NCBI RefSeq assembly: GCF_013408425.1
Contig: NZ_JACBYV010000001.1
Span: forward strand, 1,488,001-1,552,000
Reading direction: 5' to 3'
DNA length: 64,000 nucleotides
DNA from: Pseudomonas flavescens
GTDB lineage: Bacteria; Pseudomonadota; Gammaproteobacteria; Pseudomonadales; Pseudomonadaceae
Positions within the stretch are counted from its first letter, which is position 1. Each line of letters starts with the position of its first letter. The notes beneath the pieces are model-generated. The model had not been told where the DNA came from, made no database searches, and saw only the letters and a list, made by a program, of their open reading frames with translations. The position numbers were made by a program, and so were the translations under genes. Shown one piece after another: positions 26,163 through 35,564 of this stretch.

Positions 26163-27383
26163 CTATGTGGCAAGGCTTTCGCCGTGCTCGGCGCTTTCAT
26201 GCTCTGCAACCTCGCCACCGGCTTGCTCGATACGCTTGTAGAGCGCCAGCGCCTGACCGACGACCTGGTCCATGTTGTAGTACTTGTAGGTGCCGAGCCT
26301 GCCGAGGAAGGTGACCCCAGGCGTTTCCCCCGCCAGTTGCTCGTAGCGCTTGTACAGTTCGGCGTTTTCCGGGCGCGGGATCGGGTAGTAGGGGTCGCCT
26401 TCGGCCGACGGGTATTCGTAGGTGATGCTGGTTGCGGCGTGCTGCTGGCCGGTGAGGTGCTTGTATTCGCTGATGCGTGTGTGCGGCACCGCCTCGTCCG
26501 GGTAGTTGACCGTCGCCACCGACTGGAAGCGTTGCTGGTCGAGGGTGTGGTGCTCGAACTTCAGCGAGCGATAGGGCAGCTTGCCAAAGCAGTGGTCGAA
26601 GTATTCGTCGACGGGGCCGCAGTAGATCAGGTGCCCGTGCTCGACCTCGTCCCGAATCTGCCGGTAGTCGGTGTTCAGCCTGACGCTGATGTTCGGGTGA
26701 TCGAGGATGCGCTCGAACATGCGCGTGTACCCGTGCAGCGGCATCTGCTGGAAAGTGTCGGTGAAGTAGCGGTCATCGGTATTGGTTCGCGTCGGCACCC
26801 GTGCGGTGACCATCTTGTCCAACTGCGATGGGTCCAGGCCCCACTGCTTGCGGGTGTAGCCGCGGAAGAATTTCTCGTACAGCTCGCGGCCGATCTGGTT
26901 GACCACCACGTCTTCGCTGGTGTGGATGGCGGCTACCGGCTCGGCACGACTGGCCAGGTAAGCGGCGGCGTCTTCGTCGCTTTGCAGGTTCAGTCCATAC
27001 AGGGCATTGAGCGTGGTGCGGTTGATCGGCACCGGCACCTGCTGGCCATCGACCACCGCCAGCACGCGGTGCTCGTAGGGGCGCCATTCGGTGAAGCGCG
27101 ACAGGTAGTCGACGATGCGCTGGGCATTGGTATGGAAGATGTGCGGGCCGTAGCGATGCACCAGCACGCCGGCTTCGTCGTAATGGTCATAGGCGTTGCC
27201 AGCGATGTGCGAGCGCCGGTCGACCACCAGTACGCGCTTGCCCAGGCCGGCCGCCAGACGCTCGGCGAGCACGCTGCCGGCGAAACCGGCGCCGACGATC
27301 AGGTAATCGAACGCCCGCGGGCTGTCTTCATCATGTAGCTGGTCGTTGCGCGATGCGGCGTTTCCGGGATTCAGCGGATGCAT
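26163..27383 (-). CDS. glf: UDP-galactopyranose mutase
   Basis: The 406-residue flavoenzyme interconverts UDP-galactopyranose and UDP-galactofuranose. The FAD motif GAGFAGS begins at residue 31, and GPHIFHTN and KQWGLDP, both active-site regions, are present, as is the C-terminal GRLGTYKYYNMDQVV. The ATG at 27383 is supported by AAGGAG eight bases upstream and overlaps the end of the glycosyltransferase gene by 13 bp. The N-terminal extension of about 25 residues before the FAD motif is longer than usual. GalE at 28848 could supply the UDP-galactose. Confidence 0.93.
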   Translation of the reverse strand: MHPLNPGNAASRNDQLHDEDSPRAFDYLIVGAGFAGSVLAERLAAGLGKRVLVVDRRSHIAGNAYDHYDEAGVLVHRYGPHIFHTNAQRIVDYLSRFTEWRPYEHRVLAVVDGQQVPVPINRTTLNALYGLNLQSDEDAAAYLASRAEPVAAIHTSEDVVVNQIGRELYEKFFRGYTRKQWGLDPSQLDKMVTARVPTRTNTDDRYFTDTFQQMPLHGYTRMFERILDHPNISVRLNTDYRQIRDEVEHGHLIYCGPVDEYFDHCFGKLPYRSLKFEHHTLDQQRFQSVATVNYPDEAVPHTRISEYKHLTGQQHAATSITYEYPSAEGDPYYPIPRPENAELYKRYEQLAGETPGVTFLGRLGTYKYYNMDQVVGQALALYKRIEQAGGEVAEHESAEHGESLAT

Positions 27384-28558
27384 TCGATCATCTCCTTCAT
27401 GTCGGCCTGGGTACGATCCCAGGACATACCTGCGAGCACGCGGTCAGCGGCGCTGAACATGGCATCGTGGTCGGCGGCAAGGGCGAGTGCCTGTTCACAG
27501 GCAGCGACGAATTCCTCGGCGGTACCGGCGATCAGCACCAGGCCGCAATCGCCGTAGCTGCGCACCACATCGTTGATCGGCGTGGACACCACCGGGCGGC
27601 CTGCGGCCAGGTATTCCGGGGTTTTGGTGGGGCTGATGAAGCGTGTCGACGGGTTCATGGCAAAGGGCATCAGCGCCACATCCCAGCCTGCCAGGTAGCG
27701 GGGCAGCTCATCGTAGGTCTTGCTGCCGAGGTAATGAATGTTCGCCTGCTCGGGCAGGCTGGCCGGGTCGATCTTGACCACGGGGCCGATCATCACCAGT
27801 TGCCAGTCGGGGCGCATCGTCGCCACGGTGCGTAGCAGCTCGATATCGAAACGCTCGTCGATCACGCCATAGAAACCCAGGCGCGGGCGGTCGATTTCGG
27901 CCTGATCCGGCGGATCGCTCTGGGCCTGGCGTGCAGCCGCGAAATGGGCGATATCCACGCTGCTGGCAAAGGCGTGTGCGTTGGCGTGCAGCGTGCGCTT
28001 GGCCTCCCAGATGCTATGGCCGCCGGTGAACACCAGATCGGCACGGGCCAGCAGATCGCGCTCGCGCTCGACCAGTTCCGGCGGGGCGCCCTGGAAGGCC
28101 GAGAGCTCGTCCATGCAGTCATAGATGGTCACCCTCGGTTGCAGATGGGCCGAGAACGCCAGGCTCATGGGCGTGTAGTACCAGAGCAGCAGGTCATCGA
28201 CCTCCAGCCTGGCCAGGTAGATGTCCAGCAGAGCACGGATGGCGGTATTGCTCGCCTGGGTATCCAGGCCATGTGGCAGGCGCGGTACCAGCACCTGGAC
28301 GCCTCGTTCATCGGCGCGCACTTCCAGCCAGGGCAGGGCTTCGTCGCTGCCGATCGGCTCCTCGAAGAACAGTACGTTGTAGTCACGCACGAAGCGCGAC
28401 ATCAGGTGTTGCGGGCGCTGATAGACGAAGCTCCAACGCAGGTGCGAAAGACACAGCAACGTGGGGATGGCGGGGTCGAAGATGACAGCGGCTTCGGCCT
28501 CGTTCGACGGCCTTTGCGACGTGCCGATCTGCCCTTGAAAGGATCCTGCCCAGCTCAT
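27371..28558 (-). CDS. Glycosyltransferase, GT4-like
   Basis: The product (about 395 residues) has a GT-B fold. The N-terminal half includes LCLSHLRWSFVYQRPQHLM; the C-terminal half has GFYGVIDERFD, the LPRYLAGWDVALMPF region and the donor-binding motif TPEYLAAGRPVVST. The ATG at 28558 has GAGGAGG about 6 bases upstream, so it is preferred to an in-frame ATG at 28609. It is the first gene of the operon glycosyltransferase-glf-glycosidase-exporter. Transfer of galactofuranose or another sugar is inferred from glf. Confidence 0.83.
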   Translation of the reverse strand: MSWAGSFQGQIGTSQRPSNEAEAAVIFDPAIPTLLCLSHLRWSFVYQRPQHLMSRFVRDYNVLFFEEPIGSDEALPWLEVRADERGVQVLVPRLPHGLDTQASNTAIRALLDIYLARLEVDDLLLWYYTPMSLAFSAHLQPRVTIYDCMDELSAFQGAPPELVERERDLLARADLVFTGGHSIWEAKRTLHANAHAFASSVDIAHFAAARQAQSDPPDQAEIDRPRLGFYGVIDERFDIELLRTVATMRPDWQLVMIGPVVKIDPASLPEQANIHYLGSKTYDELPRYLAGWDVALMPFAMNPSTRFISPTKTPEYLAAGRPVVSTPINDVVRSYGDCGLVLIAGTAEEFVAACEQALALAADHDAMFSAADRVLAGMSWDRTQADMKEMIECIR

Positions 28559-28847
28559 GTTCGTGCCTCCTCGAGTAGCCCCACAAGCGAAGCGCCGGGG
28601 CTCTGGCACGGCCGTTTCGCTTAACCGGACGAGTGCGAGGGGTGGACGGTGGGTGGCTCCGGGCAGTTCAACAGATCGGCTGAAAGGTCAGCGAATCACG
28701 CGTTCATCCCTTGACCTGAACTAGTACGAAGCGGCCCTCGTCGGACCCTGTGTAGTCGATCTTCTTCCTGCCATGCAGGCGACCCGTGTCGTAGTGCACA
28801 TCCATGGGCGGTTTCAACCGAGCGACCTGATCCCATAGGAGACAACC

Positions 28848-29897
28848 ATGATATTGGTCACAGGAGGTGCCGGTTACATAGGCTCCCATGCAGTGCTGAC
28901 GCTGCTGCAGGCCGGGCATGAGGTCGTGGTACTGGATAATCTGTGCAACAGCTCGCGAACGTCGCTGGAGCGCGTGGCGCTCATCGCCGGGCGCAAGCCG
29001 CATTTCATCAAGGGTGACATCCGCAATCGTGGCCTGCTCGACGATCTGTTCCGACGCTGGCCGATCACCGCGGTCATGCATTTCGCCGGCCTGAAGGCCG
29101 TTGGCGAAAGCGTTCGCGATCCGCTGCGCTACTACGAAACCAACGTGGCAGGCAGCATCACCCTGTGTCAGTCGATGGCCGACGCGGGCATCTTCCGTCT
29201 GGTGTTCAGCTCCTCGGCCACCGTGTATGGCGAGTCGGTCAGCATGCCGATACAGGAGGACTGCCCCACCGGCATTCCGACCAACCCCTATGGGCAGTCG
29301 AAGCTGATGGCGGAAAACGTCCTCAAGGCGCTCGCCCATTCCGATCCGCGCTGGTCGATTGCACTGTTGCGTTACTTCAATCCCATCGGCGCCCATGAGT
29401 CCGGGCTGATCGGCGAGGATCCCAACGGCATCCCCAACAACCTGCTGCCCTACATGCTGCAGGTGGCGGTCAGGAGACAGCCGCAGCTGAGCATTTACGG
29501 TGATGATTACCCCACCAGTGACGGCACCGGGGTGCGCGACTACATTCACGTGATGGACCTGGTCGAGGGCCACCTGCTGGCCCTCCAGCGGCTCGCGCAC
29601 AGCCGTGGCGCCACGGTCTGGAACCTGGGTACGGGGCAAGGCTACTCGGTGTTGCAAATGGTCCGCGCCTTCGAAGCGATCATCGGCCGTGCGTTGCCCT
29701 TTCGCATCGTCGCCCGCCGCCCTGGTGATATCGCCCAGTGCTGGGCCGACCCCAGCAAGGCCAGGAGCGAGCTGCAATGGAGCGCCGCGCGGGGCCTGCA
29801 TGCCATGCTCGCTGACTCATGGCGCTGGCAGAAGAGTAATCCCCAGGGCTATCGGGCGAGCGCAGCCAAGATGCCAGTGACGGAACTGGCCAGCTAG
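28848..29897 (+). CDS. galE: UDP-glucose 4-epimerase
   Basis: The 349-residue short-chain dehydrogenase-type enzyme interconverts UDP-glucose and UDP-galactose. The NAD motif GGAGYIGS starts at residue 6. The catalytic Ser-Tyr-Lys triad is visible in FSSSATVYG (121-123) and YGQSK (Tyr148, Lys152). The ATG at 28848 follows GGAG by 7 bases. It is divergent from the glycosyltransferase operon and, together with GalU and Glf, completes a route from glucose-1-phosphate to UDP-galactofuranose. The 289-bp gap upstream (28559-28847) holds no other gene I can support. Confidence 0.93.
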   Translation: MILVTGGAGYIGSHAVLTLLQAGHEVVVLDNLCNSSRTSLERVALIAGRKPHFIKGDIRNRGLLDDLFRRWPITAVMHFAGLKAVGESVRDPLRYYETNVAGSITLCQSMADAGIFRLVFSSSATVYGESVSMPIQEDCPTGIPTNPYGQSKLMAENVLKALAHSDPRWSIALLRYFNPIGAHESGLIGEDPNGIPNNLLPYMLQVAVRRQPQLSIYGDDYPTSDGTGVRDYIHVMDLVEGHLLALQRLAHSRGATVWNLGTGQGYSVLQMVRAFEAIIGRALPFRIVARRPGDIAQCWADPSKARSELQWSAARGLHAMLADSWRWQKSNPQGYRASAAKMPVTELAS

Positions 29898-30226
29898 GTT
29901 CCGGTGCTCGGCGCCTGGAGCCCGGCTTCGTGCGCGATTTCACGGTCGTTGCCGAGCAACCTTGAGCGCCTGCCTGAGCCACTGGAGAATTTTACCCTTT
30001 GGCTTTCTGTGCCAATGCGCTCAACCACGGTAGGATGGGCGCCAGTTGCCGATACGGAGCGCGTGCTCCGCACGCCGATGGATCGCCGGGCGCTGTCGAG
30101 TGTCGATAGCAGAGACGCCGTGCATCGTCCGATCAATTACCACCGCCTGAAGGATTACCGCGTGTCGCCAGCCAGCCTCAACCGCCTTCAGATGGGCTCC
30201 AGCCGTTCGCAAGGGTCCGCCCCACG
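29898..30226. other. Intergenic gap between galE and crtZ
   Basis: This 329-bp stretch has no convincing coding frame, repeat or hairpin. It presumably includes the crtZ promoter, but I cannot place one. Confidence 0.4.
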
Positions 30227-30763
30227 ATGATCATCAACGCCCTGGTTTTTTTCGTCACGCTGACCGCCATGGAAGGTGTGGCCTATTACGCCCACAAGTA
30301 CGTGATGCACGGCTGGGGGTGGGGCTGGCATCGTTCGCATCACGAGCCGCGCGAAGGCTGGTTCGAGAAGAACGATCTGTACGCGGCGGTATTCGCCGGG
30401 CTGGCCATCGTGCTGATCGCCCTCGGTACCCAAGGCATGCACCCGCTGGAGTGGATCGGCGCGGGCATGACCGCCTACGGCCTGCTGTATTTCGTTGTCC
30501 ATGACGGTCTGGTGCATCACCGCTGGCCCTTTCGCTTCGTGCCGCGTAGCGGCTACCTCAAGCGCCTGTACCAGGCACACCTGATGCACCATGCGGTGGA
30601 TGGCAAGGAGCGCTGCGTGTCCTTCGGCTTTCTCTACGCGCCTTCTACGGCGCGTCTGAAGGCTCAGTTGCGGGCGATGCATGACGGGCCGCTGCGCAAG
30701 ACGGATGCGGACGTTGCCACAGGTTCCCGGGGCGAGCCGGCCAGCGCGCGAAGCGACTCGTAA
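30227..30763 (+). CDS. crtZ: Beta-carotene hydroxylase
   Basis: The 178-residue membrane di-iron hydroxylase carries the histidine clusters HKYVMH, HRSHH, HDGLVHHR and HLMHH that bind iron in the CrtZ family. It adds hydroxyl groups at C3 and C3' of beta-carotene to give zeaxanthin. It is convergent with crtB, and the two 3' ends overlap by 119 bp on opposite strands. The C-terminal tail after about residue 145 is variable. The lone plus-strand position resembles crtZ in Pantoea clusters. Confidence 0.93.
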   Translation: MIINALVFFVTLTAMEGVAYYAHKYVMHGWGWGWHRSHHEPREGWFEKNDLYAAVFAGLAIVLIALGTQGMHPLEWIGAGMTAYGLLYFVVHDGLVHHRWPFRFVPRSGYLKRLYQAHLMHHAVDGKERCVSFGFLYAPSTARLKAQLRAMHDGPLRKTDADVATGSRGEPASARSDS

Positions 30764-31646
30764 GCGCCCGCCACAATCCGCTCAGCACGGCGCCGATCTT
30801 CTCCGCCTTGGAGGTGGAGATGCGCGCGTCCCAGGCGTGATCGCCAGCGTCCAGCACCTTCATGCCGATCTGCCGATAGACCGCCGCCGCCGTTGCCACC
30901 GCCCAGGCCGAGCGCCAGGGTAGGGCGCTGAGGCCGGCCTGGGCGCTGGCGTAATAGGGCTCGGCCAGCTCCACCAGGCGTTGGCCGAGCACGGCGACGG
31001 CGGGGCGGTGATGAATGTCGGCGACCTGATCACGCGGCACGCCCAGCTCCTCCAGCCACTCTTCAGGCAGGTAGCAGCGACCCACGGCAGCGTCATCGAC
31101 GATATCCCGAGCGATATTGGTCAGCTGAAATGCCAGGCCGAGGTCGCAGGCGCGATCCAGGGTCGGTTCATCTCGGGTGCCCATGACCCGCGCCATCATC
31201 AGCCCCACCACCCCGGCTACGTGGTAGCAGTATTGCAACGTGTCGTCGATGCTCCGGTAGCGGCGCTCCAGCACATCCATTTCGAAACCTGCCAGGTGCT
31301 CCTGGGCATGCTGCTCGGGAATGTCGTGAGCGCGCACCACCTGGCGAAAGGCGGCGAAGGCGGGGTCGTCCAGTTGCGTACCGGCATACACCGCGCGGGT
31401 CTGGGCCTTGAGATGCGCGAGGCGCTGCTCGGCTTCCTGGCGGCTGATGGGCACCGCGTCGTGGCCGGCTTCCTGACCGTCGATCACGTCGTCGCAGTGG
31501 CGGCACCAGGCGTAGAGCATCACCGCGCTGCGTCGGGTCGGTTCGTCGAACAGCTTCGAGGCTGCCGCGAAGCTCTTCGAACCCACGGCGATACTCTGGT
31601 TGGCGTGCTCGATCAGCGCCTGATCGTCCGGGGCCGCGGCGTTCAT
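30645..31646 (-). CDS. crtB: Phytoene synthase
   Basis: The 333-residue enzyme condenses two GGPP into phytoene. Asp-rich motifs are in RHCDDVIDG (first) and NIARDIVDDA (second), with CYLPEEWL typical of CrtB. The C-terminus, about 25 residues longer than in Pantoea, is the part overlapping crtZ. Its ATG overlaps the crtI stop by four bases. It is the last gene of the minus-strand carotenoid operon. Confidence 0.93.
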   Translation of the reverse strand: MNAAAPDDQALIEHANQSIAVGSKSFAAASKLFDEPTRRSAVMLYAWCRHCDDVIDGQEAGHDAVPISRQEAEQRLAHLKAQTRAVYAGTQLDDPAFAAFRQVVRAHDIPEQHAQEHLAGFEMDVLERRYRSIDDTLQYCYHVAGVVGLMMARVMGTRDEPTLDRACDLGLAFQLTNIARDIVDDAAVGRCYLPEEWLEELGVPRDQVADIHHRPAVAVLGQRLVELAEPYYASAQAGLSALPWRSAWAVATAAAVYRQIGMKVLDAGDHAWDARISTSKAEKIGAVLSGLWRALTSRFARWPARPGNLWQRPHPSCAAARHASPATEPSDAP

Positions 31647-33133
31647 GGCTGCAGGTCCTCGATCATCAGGCCGGCAGTGGCCTTGGCCGAGCCGATCACG
31701 CCGGGAACACCGGCGCCCGGGTGGGTTCCCGCACCGACCAGATAGACGTTTTCCAACTGCGCGTCGCGGTTGTGCGGGCGGAACCAGGCGCTCTGCTGCA
31801 GCACCGGCTCCAGGGAAAACGCCGAACCCTGATAGGCATAGAGTTCATCGCGGAAATCATTGGGCGTGAAGATCCGGCAGGTCACCAGGTCCTCGCGCAG
31901 CCCCGGGATGTAGTGTTCCTCCAGGTAGGCGAGGATGCGATCACGGTAGCGGGGGCCCTCGACGTCCCAGTCGATCGGCGCATTGCCCAGGTGCGGTACC
32001 GGCGACAGCACGTAATGACTGGAGCAACCCTCTGGCGCCAGGCTGGGGTCGGTCACGCAGGGGGCGTGCAGGTACAGGGAGAAATCCTCGGCCAGGGTCT
32101 GGCCGGTGAAGATTTCCTCGATCAGCTCGCGGTAGCGCGGCCCGAAGCACACCGTATGGTGCTGCAACTGCGGCTGTGGGCGCTTGAGGCCAAAGTGGAT
32201 CACGAACAGCGAATTGCTGAAACGTTTGCCTTTCAGGCGACGGCCTTCCTGGCGGCCACGTGGATGGCTGGCGAGCAGCTTGGCGTAGGTGTGTACCACG
32301 TCGGCGTTGGAGGCCACGCTGTCGGCGGCGAACTGGCGGCCATCCTGCAGGCGCACCGCAGTGGCACGGTTGCCAGCGGTGTCGATGGCGGCCACGTCGG
32401 CATTCAGCTCCAGAGTGCCGCCAAGGTCTTCGAACAGCCTGACCATGCCCTGCACCAGCGCGCCGGTGCCGCCCTTGGGAAACCATACGCCCCATTCACG
32501 CTCCAGGGCGTGGATCAGGGTATAGATCGACGAGGTGGCGAAGGGGTTGCCGCCCACCAGCAGGGAATGGAACGAGAAGGCCTGACGCAGTTTGTCGTGT
32601 TCGACGAATTTCGAGACCATCGAGTAGACGCTGCGCCAGGCCTGCAGCCGCGCCAGTTGCGGGCCGACTTGCAGCATGTCGCGAAACGACAGGAAGGGCA
32701 CCGCGCCGAGCTTCAGGTAACCCTCCTTGAACACCGCACGGGAGTAGGCCAGGAAACGCTGGTAACCCTCCACGTCGGCAGGGTTGAGGGCCTGGATCTG
32801 ACGATCCAGCTCGGCCTGGTCATTGGCGTAGTCGAACTGCGTGCCGTCCTCCCAGCACAGGCGGTAGAAGGGTTTGACCGGGAGCAACTCGACGTAGTCG
32901 GCAATGTTTCTGCCACTGAGCGCGAACAGCTCCTCGATGGCGCTCGGGTCGGTGATCACCGTTGGGCCGGCGTCGAAGGTGAAGCCCTGGTCGCGATAGA
33001 CGTAGGCGCGGCCGCCCGGCTGGTCGCGTTTTTCCAACAGTGTGGTGTGGATGCCTGCGCTCTGCAGGCGAATGGCCAGGGCCAGCCCGCCAAAACCGGC
33101 GCCGATGACGATGGCTGTTTTCGCTTGGGTCAT
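31643..33133 (-). CDS. crtI: Phytoene desaturase
   Basis: The 496-residue CrtI has the N-terminal FAD motif VIGAGFGGLALAIRLQSAGI and the C-terminal bacterial desaturase signature GAGTHPGAGVPGVIGSAKAT. It converts phytoene to lycopene in four desaturations. The gene overlaps crtY upstream and crtB downstream by four bases each. Confidence 0.95.
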   Translation of the reverse strand: MTQAKTAIVIGAGFGGLALAIRLQSAGIHTTLLEKRDQPGGRAYVYRDQGFTFDAGPTVITDPSAIEELFALSGRNIADYVELLPVKPFYRLCWEDGTQFDYANDQAELDRQIQALNPADVEGYQRFLAYSRAVFKEGYLKLGAVPFLSFRDMLQVGPQLARLQAWRSVYSMVSKFVEHDKLRQAFSFHSLLVGGNPFATSSIYTLIHALEREWGVWFPKGGTGALVQGMVRLFEDLGGTLELNADVAAIDTAGNRATAVRLQDGRQFAADSVASNADVVHTYAKLLASHPRGRQEGRRLKGKRFSNSLFVIHFGLKRPQPQLQHHTVCFGPRYRELIEEIFTGQTLAEDFSLYLHAPCVTDPSLAPEGCSSHYVLSPVPHLGNAPIDWDVEGPRYRDRILAYLEEHYIPGLREDLVTCRIFTPNDFRDELYAYQGSAFSLEPVLQQSAWFRPHNRDAQLENVYLVGAGTHPGAGVPGVIGSAKATAGLMIEDLQP

Positions 33134-34296
33134 GAACGAGTCTCGAAATGCCGCGGGGAATGGCGCACGGCCGCCCGCATGGCTTGATCAACGGGCACCG
33201 GCGGCTTGCCGACAAGAATTCGTGCACGGTCGTACCAGGGGTTGCTGCCAGCGTAGAAACGCTCGATCAGCCCTGCCGGCAGTCCGTAGAAGCGCTGCAT
33301 CACCTGCCAGCGATCCTGGGGGCGCCCGGCCAGGAACAGCATGCGGTTGAGCAGGCGGTAGAAACCCTGATTGCGCCATTCGCCTCGCGCATGGGCGCGC
33401 AGGTCGTGGGCCAGGGTGGCGGCGTCACGCAACTGATAGTTGCTCAGCCACTCGGCCAGGCGGACGGCGTGGGGCAGGGAATAGCCGGTGGTGCAATGGA
33501 ACAGCCCGGCGCGCAGCCCGGACAGCGGCTGGCCTGCCGCCTCGTTCCAGAAAGCGTCGAAGTCGCCGGCCAGGGTGATCGGCAGGATGCCCTGTTCCTC
33601 GCGCAGGCACTCGGCGATCTGCCAGCCATGCTGGCGGGCGTAGGCCGCGATGTGTTCGCGCAATTGCTCGGTGGAGGCACGGTGATTGTCGACGTAATGG
33701 GTGTCTTCGATCAGCAGCGTGTCCGCCGAGAACGGCAGTACGTAGACGAAACGATAGCCATCGCCCTGGGGAACCCGCGCATCCATGATGATCGGTGCTG
33801 TCAGCCCATGGGGCTGCTCCAGGCGCAGCAACTGCCCGACGAAGGCCTGCTGACCGAGTACCAGATTGCCGCTCGGTCGGGCACCACGGCCATCGATCAC
33901 CGCCCGGGCGACGAGCCGCTCGCCGTTTTCCAGCGTCACCTGGGTAGGGCTGATCTCGGCGATGGTGCTACCCAGGCGCAGGGACGAACCCAGCGCAGGG
34001 GTGATGACCTCGGCGAAACGCTCGCCGGTGATGCTCGCATAACCGCTGTTCATCGCCCGTGACAGATAGGGGAAGTGCACCTGATAGCTCGGCCAGCGTT
34101 TCACCACCAGAGGCTCCAGCCAGCGGTGCTGAGTCTCGCTCAGGTCGCCATCGTGGAACGACCAGGTGTGGTTGCCGCCCAGGCACGGCTGTTCTTCGAT
34201 GCACAGTACCTTGAGGTCCGGTCGCTGCTGGCGAAGGCGCCAGGCGATCAAACCATTGGCGAGGCCGCCGCCAGCCAGGATCAGGTCGTGGTTCAT
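33130..34296 (-). CDS. crtY: Lycopene beta-cyclase
   Basis: The 388-residue CrtY has the dinucleotide motif LILAGGGLANGLIAWRLRQ, the NHTWSFHDGDL segment and the family regions VIDGRGARPS and FVYVLPFSADTLLIEDTHY. It closes beta rings at both ends of lycopene to give beta-carotene. It overlaps crtX and crtI by four bases each. Confidence 0.94.
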   Translation of the reverse strand: MNHDLILAGGGLANGLIAWRLRQQRPDLKVLCIEEQPCLGGNHTWSFHDGDLSETQHRWLEPLVVKRWPSYQVHFPYLSRAMNSGYASITGERFAEVITPALGSSLRLGSTIAEISPTQVTLENGERLVARAVIDGRGARPSGNLVLGQQAFVGQLLRLEQPHGLTAPIIMDARVPQGDGYRFVYVLPFSADTLLIEDTHYVDNHRASTEQLREHIAAYARQHGWQIAECLREEQGILPITLAGDFDAFWNEAAGQPLSGLRAGLFHCTTGYSLPHAVRLAEWLSNYQLRDAATLAHDLRAHARGEWRNQGFYRLLNRMLFLAGRPQDRWQVMQRFYGLPAGLIERFYAGSNPWYDRARILVGKPPVPVDQAMRAAVRHSPRHFETRS

Positions 34297-35564
34297 AGGT
34301 CGGCAGCCCGTACGGAGGCCGATTGCAGCAGCGCCGCCTCGACGATATCGGCCGCCCTGGGAACGCCGCCGGCCTGCTGCAGTTCGGCGATCAAGGGGGC
34401 GAAACCCGGCAAGGGCTGCGCGAGCAAGGAGCGCAATGCAGCTTCGATGCGCGAGACGCTGGCGCGGCGGCTCAACTGGCTGCCCACGCCGCGATAGGCC
34501 ACGCGCGCGGCTACGCCCGGCTGATCGAAGGCGATCGGCATCACCAGCATCGGCGTGCGCGCGGCGATCGCATCCATCACGGTATTCAGGCCACCGTGGG
34601 TGATCACCGCGTCAGCCTGCTCCAGCGCCCATTGCTGTGGCGCGAAATCGGTGACCCAGGTGGCGCCGCGCTCGATCAGCCGACGCTCCTGAGCGGCGTC
34701 GAGCTTGCCGCAGTGGGCGATCAGCAATTGCCCGTCCAAACGGCGGCAGGCACTGGCGATCCGTTCGAACAGGCCAATGCGGTCGCCCTGCAGGGTGCCG
34801 AGACTGGCGAAGAAGAAGGGTTTCTGCCGGTCGATGGGCCATTCGCCCTGCTGCGCGCTCGTCGGACTGCGCAGCGGGCCGACCGCATGGAAGTTGGCCG
34901 GCAGCTGGCTGCGCGGGAAATCGAAGCCGGCCAGGGTCTGGCTGATCTGCGCCAGGGGCGACAGGCACTCGTGCAGCGCAGTGCGCGGCGCTATGCCCAG
35001 GCGCAGAGCGGCCTCAGCGATCACCTTGCCCAGCGGCTTCATCAGCCAGTCGTAAACCTGGCTGCTGCCACGGTACATGTGCTGGCTGCGCTCATCGCTG
35101 GCATAGGCGAACGGCATCACCGGCAGTGGCAGCCCTGGTTCGCGATTGACCGGCAGCGCACAGGCAACGGAAATGAACGGCAGGCCCAGGCTTTCGCCGA
35201 CCAGCCCGCCAGCCGGTTCCATCTGGTCGCAGAGCACGGCCTCGATGCCGTTGTCGGCGAATGCTCCCGGCAGCTCGTTGCAGAGCATGGCCGTGGTGCC
35301 CGCCATCTGCTTGATGATTCGCCGCAGGCCCCAGGGCGTGTCCGGGCGCGCTGCCTGGCGCAGGGTCTGTTCGAGGCTGCCCGGTGGATGACTGCCGGCA
35401 CCCACCGAACGGAAGCCGATGCGCGGGTCGCTGAGCCAGTGGGCGGCGTCCGACTGATGGAAGAAGGTCACCCGGTGGCCGCGCTCGATCAGCTCGACGC
35501 AAAGCGCCTGCAGGGCTTGGAAATGGCTGTAGTAGGGCGGCGCGATGACGGCGAAGTGGGTCAT
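34293..35564 (-). CDS. crtX: Zeaxanthin glucosyltransferase
   Basis: The 423-residue GT1-family enzyme transfers glucose from UDP-glucose to zeaxanthin hydroxyls. The donor-binding region is [20 protein letters not shown] followed by [15 protein letters not shown]. The N-terminus [20 protein letters not shown] is typical of macrolide-type glycosyltransferases. The ATG at 35564 overlaps the idi stop (ATGA). A longer in-frame extension upstream runs antiphase through idi and is rejected. GalU supplies UDP-glucose. Confidence 0.93.
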   Translation of the reverse strand: MTHFAVIAPPYYSHFQALQALCVELIERGHRVTFFHQSDAAHWLSDPRIGFRSVGAGSHPPGSLEQTLRQAARPDTPWGLRRIIKQMAGTTAMLCNELPGAFADNGIEAVLCDQMEPAGGLVGESLGLPFISVACALPVNREPGLPLPVMPFAYASDERSQHMYRGSSQVYDWLMKPLGKVIAEAALRLGIAPRTALHECLSPLAQISQTLAGFDFPRSQLPANFHAVGPLRSPTSAQQGEWPIDRQKPFFFASLGTLQGDRIGLFERIASACRRLDGQLLIAHCGKLDAAQERRLIERGATWVTDFAPQQWALEQADAVITHGGLNTVMDAIAARTPMLVMPIAFDQPGVAARVAYRGVGSQLSRRASVSRIEAALRSLLAQPLPGFAPLIAELQQAGGVPRAADIVEAALLQSASVRAADL

